Shown: positions 63,403 through 64,000 of the stretch, piece after piece
How the letters are laid out: the number at the start of each line of letters is the position of its first letter
Position numbering within the stretch: the first letter of the stretch is position 1
Source: Sphingobacteriales bacterium
GTDB lineage: Bacteria > Bacteroidota > Bacteroidia > Chitinophagales > UBA2359
Assembly: GCA_016706405.1 (NCBI GenBank)
Contig: JADJJT010000003.1
Span: forward strand, 62,001 to 126,000
Reading direction: 5' to 3'
DNA: 64,000 bases
Notes under the pieces: model-generated
What the model was told of the DNA's origin: nothing
Databases searched by the model: none
Seen by the model: only the letters and a program-made list of their open reading frames with translations
Program-made: the position numbers and the translations under genes

Positions 63403-63637
63403 TTACCGTAAAGCCCAAGGCTTGCAGGGTGTTGGCAACTAAGCCGGCAACCATTGCGCCTGTTGTGCGGGCATCGCGGCCAATTACAATTTTTTTGGGC
63501 TTGGTGTTGGCATGTTTTTGCAATAATAATGCCCCAAAAGCAGTAGCAAAATTTACAATATTTATAGGCGTTAGGGCATTGGTAGAGTCGCCGCCTATGG
63601 TGCCGCGTATTCCGGAAATTGAACAAATAAGAGGCAT
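63251..63637 (-). CDS. glmM: Phosphoglucosamine mutase, N-terminal fragment
   Basis: It begins MPLICSISGIRGTIGGDSTN, the usual GlmM start in Bacteroidota, and runs well through IVIGRDARTTGAMVAGLV to LGFTVID (about 63400). After that the frame reads CRLSYNPNRRNGRYARKSCW, which is out-of-frame sequence. A single extra T in GATTGCCGGC explains it. Because GlmM is normally essential, a sequencing or assembly error is the simplest reading. Confidence 0.8.
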   Translation of the reverse strand: MPLICSISGIRGTIGGDSTNALTPINIVNFATAFGALLLQKHANTKPKKIVIGRDARTTGAMVAGLVANTLQALGFTVIDCRLSYNPNRRNGRYARKSCWRHYYFGKPQPCQLECLKIVKQLGRVHFG

Positions 63638-63777
63638 CCGGTAAAATTGTTTATTGAAAATTTAGTAATTGTGGAGGAACTAAAAAAATAAGTTTTGCCA
63701 AATTTGAAGATTAAAATAATCAATTAGTTTGGCAAAACTTCAAGAAAATAAATATAGGGCAAAAATACAACCTATTT

Positions 63778-64000
63778 TTATTCTAACTTCATTTCTGAGA
63801 AAATTTTATCGTCTTTTAAAACTTCTAAAGCTTTTAAATAAGGCTCGTTATACTCGTTAACTATTTGATAATAGGCTTCGAAATTAAACAAATACCGAGC
63901 AATTAACGATTTTAAACGCATTTCGATGAGTTTTTGCGATTGGGCAAGTCCGGCCTCATCTTTTTTAACACCTTCTTTTTCGGCAAAATTTACAAAGTCG
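63778..64000 (-). CDS. C-terminus of an S41-type carboxy-terminal processing peptidase (partial)
   Basis: The minus strand reads DFVNFAEKEGVKKDEAGLAQ followed by QKLIEMRLKSLIARYLFNFE and AYYQIVNEYNEPYLKALEVL. It ends in a short tail and a TAA. This matches the helical C-terminal region of Bacteroidota tail-specific/S41 proteases that cleave periplasmic proteins. Only 74 codons are in the window and no catalytic residues are visible, so the family call rests on that tail alone. Confidence 0.6.
   Translation of the reverse strand, partial: DFVNFAEKEGVKKDEAGLAQSQKLIEMRLKSLIARYLFNFEAYYQIVNEYNEPYLKALEVLKDDKIFSEMKLE

Overview
The window is chromosomal DNA of an AT-rich member of the Bacteroidota. 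The evidence is a 2544-residue SprA (the type IX secretion outer-membrane channel), a secreted protein with a type IX C-terminal sorting domain, TAnnTTTG-type promoter boxes, many small lipoproteins, and a Kdp potassium pump in the arrangement seen in this phylum. No genus can be named. There are no rRNA, tRNA or CRISPR loci.

Layout. 1-7163 (minus strand) is the Kdp K+-ATPase locus: a sigma-54-type response regulator, an unknown protein, a 27-residue membrane peptide, kdpF, kdpA, kdpB and kdpC (cut by the left edge). It is peppered with a purine/pyrimidine-skewed hairpin repeat. Between kdpA and kdpB, on the opposite strand, sits a gene for a four-helix-bundle (23S intervening-sequence type) protein flanked by inverted copies of that repeat. 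7269-17492 is a minus-strand run of lipoproteins, small membrane proteins and small paralogous families (pirin, DUF1003, WG-repeat, DKNYY, trypsin-like protease). 17777-22690 is mixed metabolism and regulation plus a type IX-secreted SGNH hydrolase. 22731-31734 is defence island 1: a complete type I restriction-modification system (hsdM, hsdS, hsdR) with a REP-associated transposase inside it, and an OLD-family ATPase/nuclease next to it. 31986-37048 holds an acyl-CoA dehydrogenase with a palindromic operator, a lone paaA, a PI-PLC-like enzyme and an acetyltransferase. 37090-44724 is sprA. 45699-51585 is defence island 2: a second, unrelated type I system whose hsdS is wrecked only in its target-recognition domains, again with a REP-associated transposase and palindromic repeats. 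51729-58131 holds secreted proteins, a CHAT protease with effector-associated domains, a C1 peptidase and a WD40 protein. 58128-64000 is core metabolism: aroQ, an enoyl-CoA hydratase, dcd, rsmE, a DUF4159 protein, glmM (split by one base) and the end of an S41 protease.

Across the whole window the palindrome TCCGGA recurs far more often than base composition predicts, in genes and between them. It is absent from about 22.24 to 31.92 kb, which marks island 1 as foreign or recent. The most unusual structure is the Kdp locus: an IVS-like element lies antisense inside the operon, and gene-less relatives of its terminal repeats lie in the other gene junctions and twice in frame inside kdpB.

Two genes (a WG-repeat protein and glmM) are each split by a single-base frameshift. 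glmM is normally essential, so sequencing error is a real possibility and frame breaks here should be read with care.
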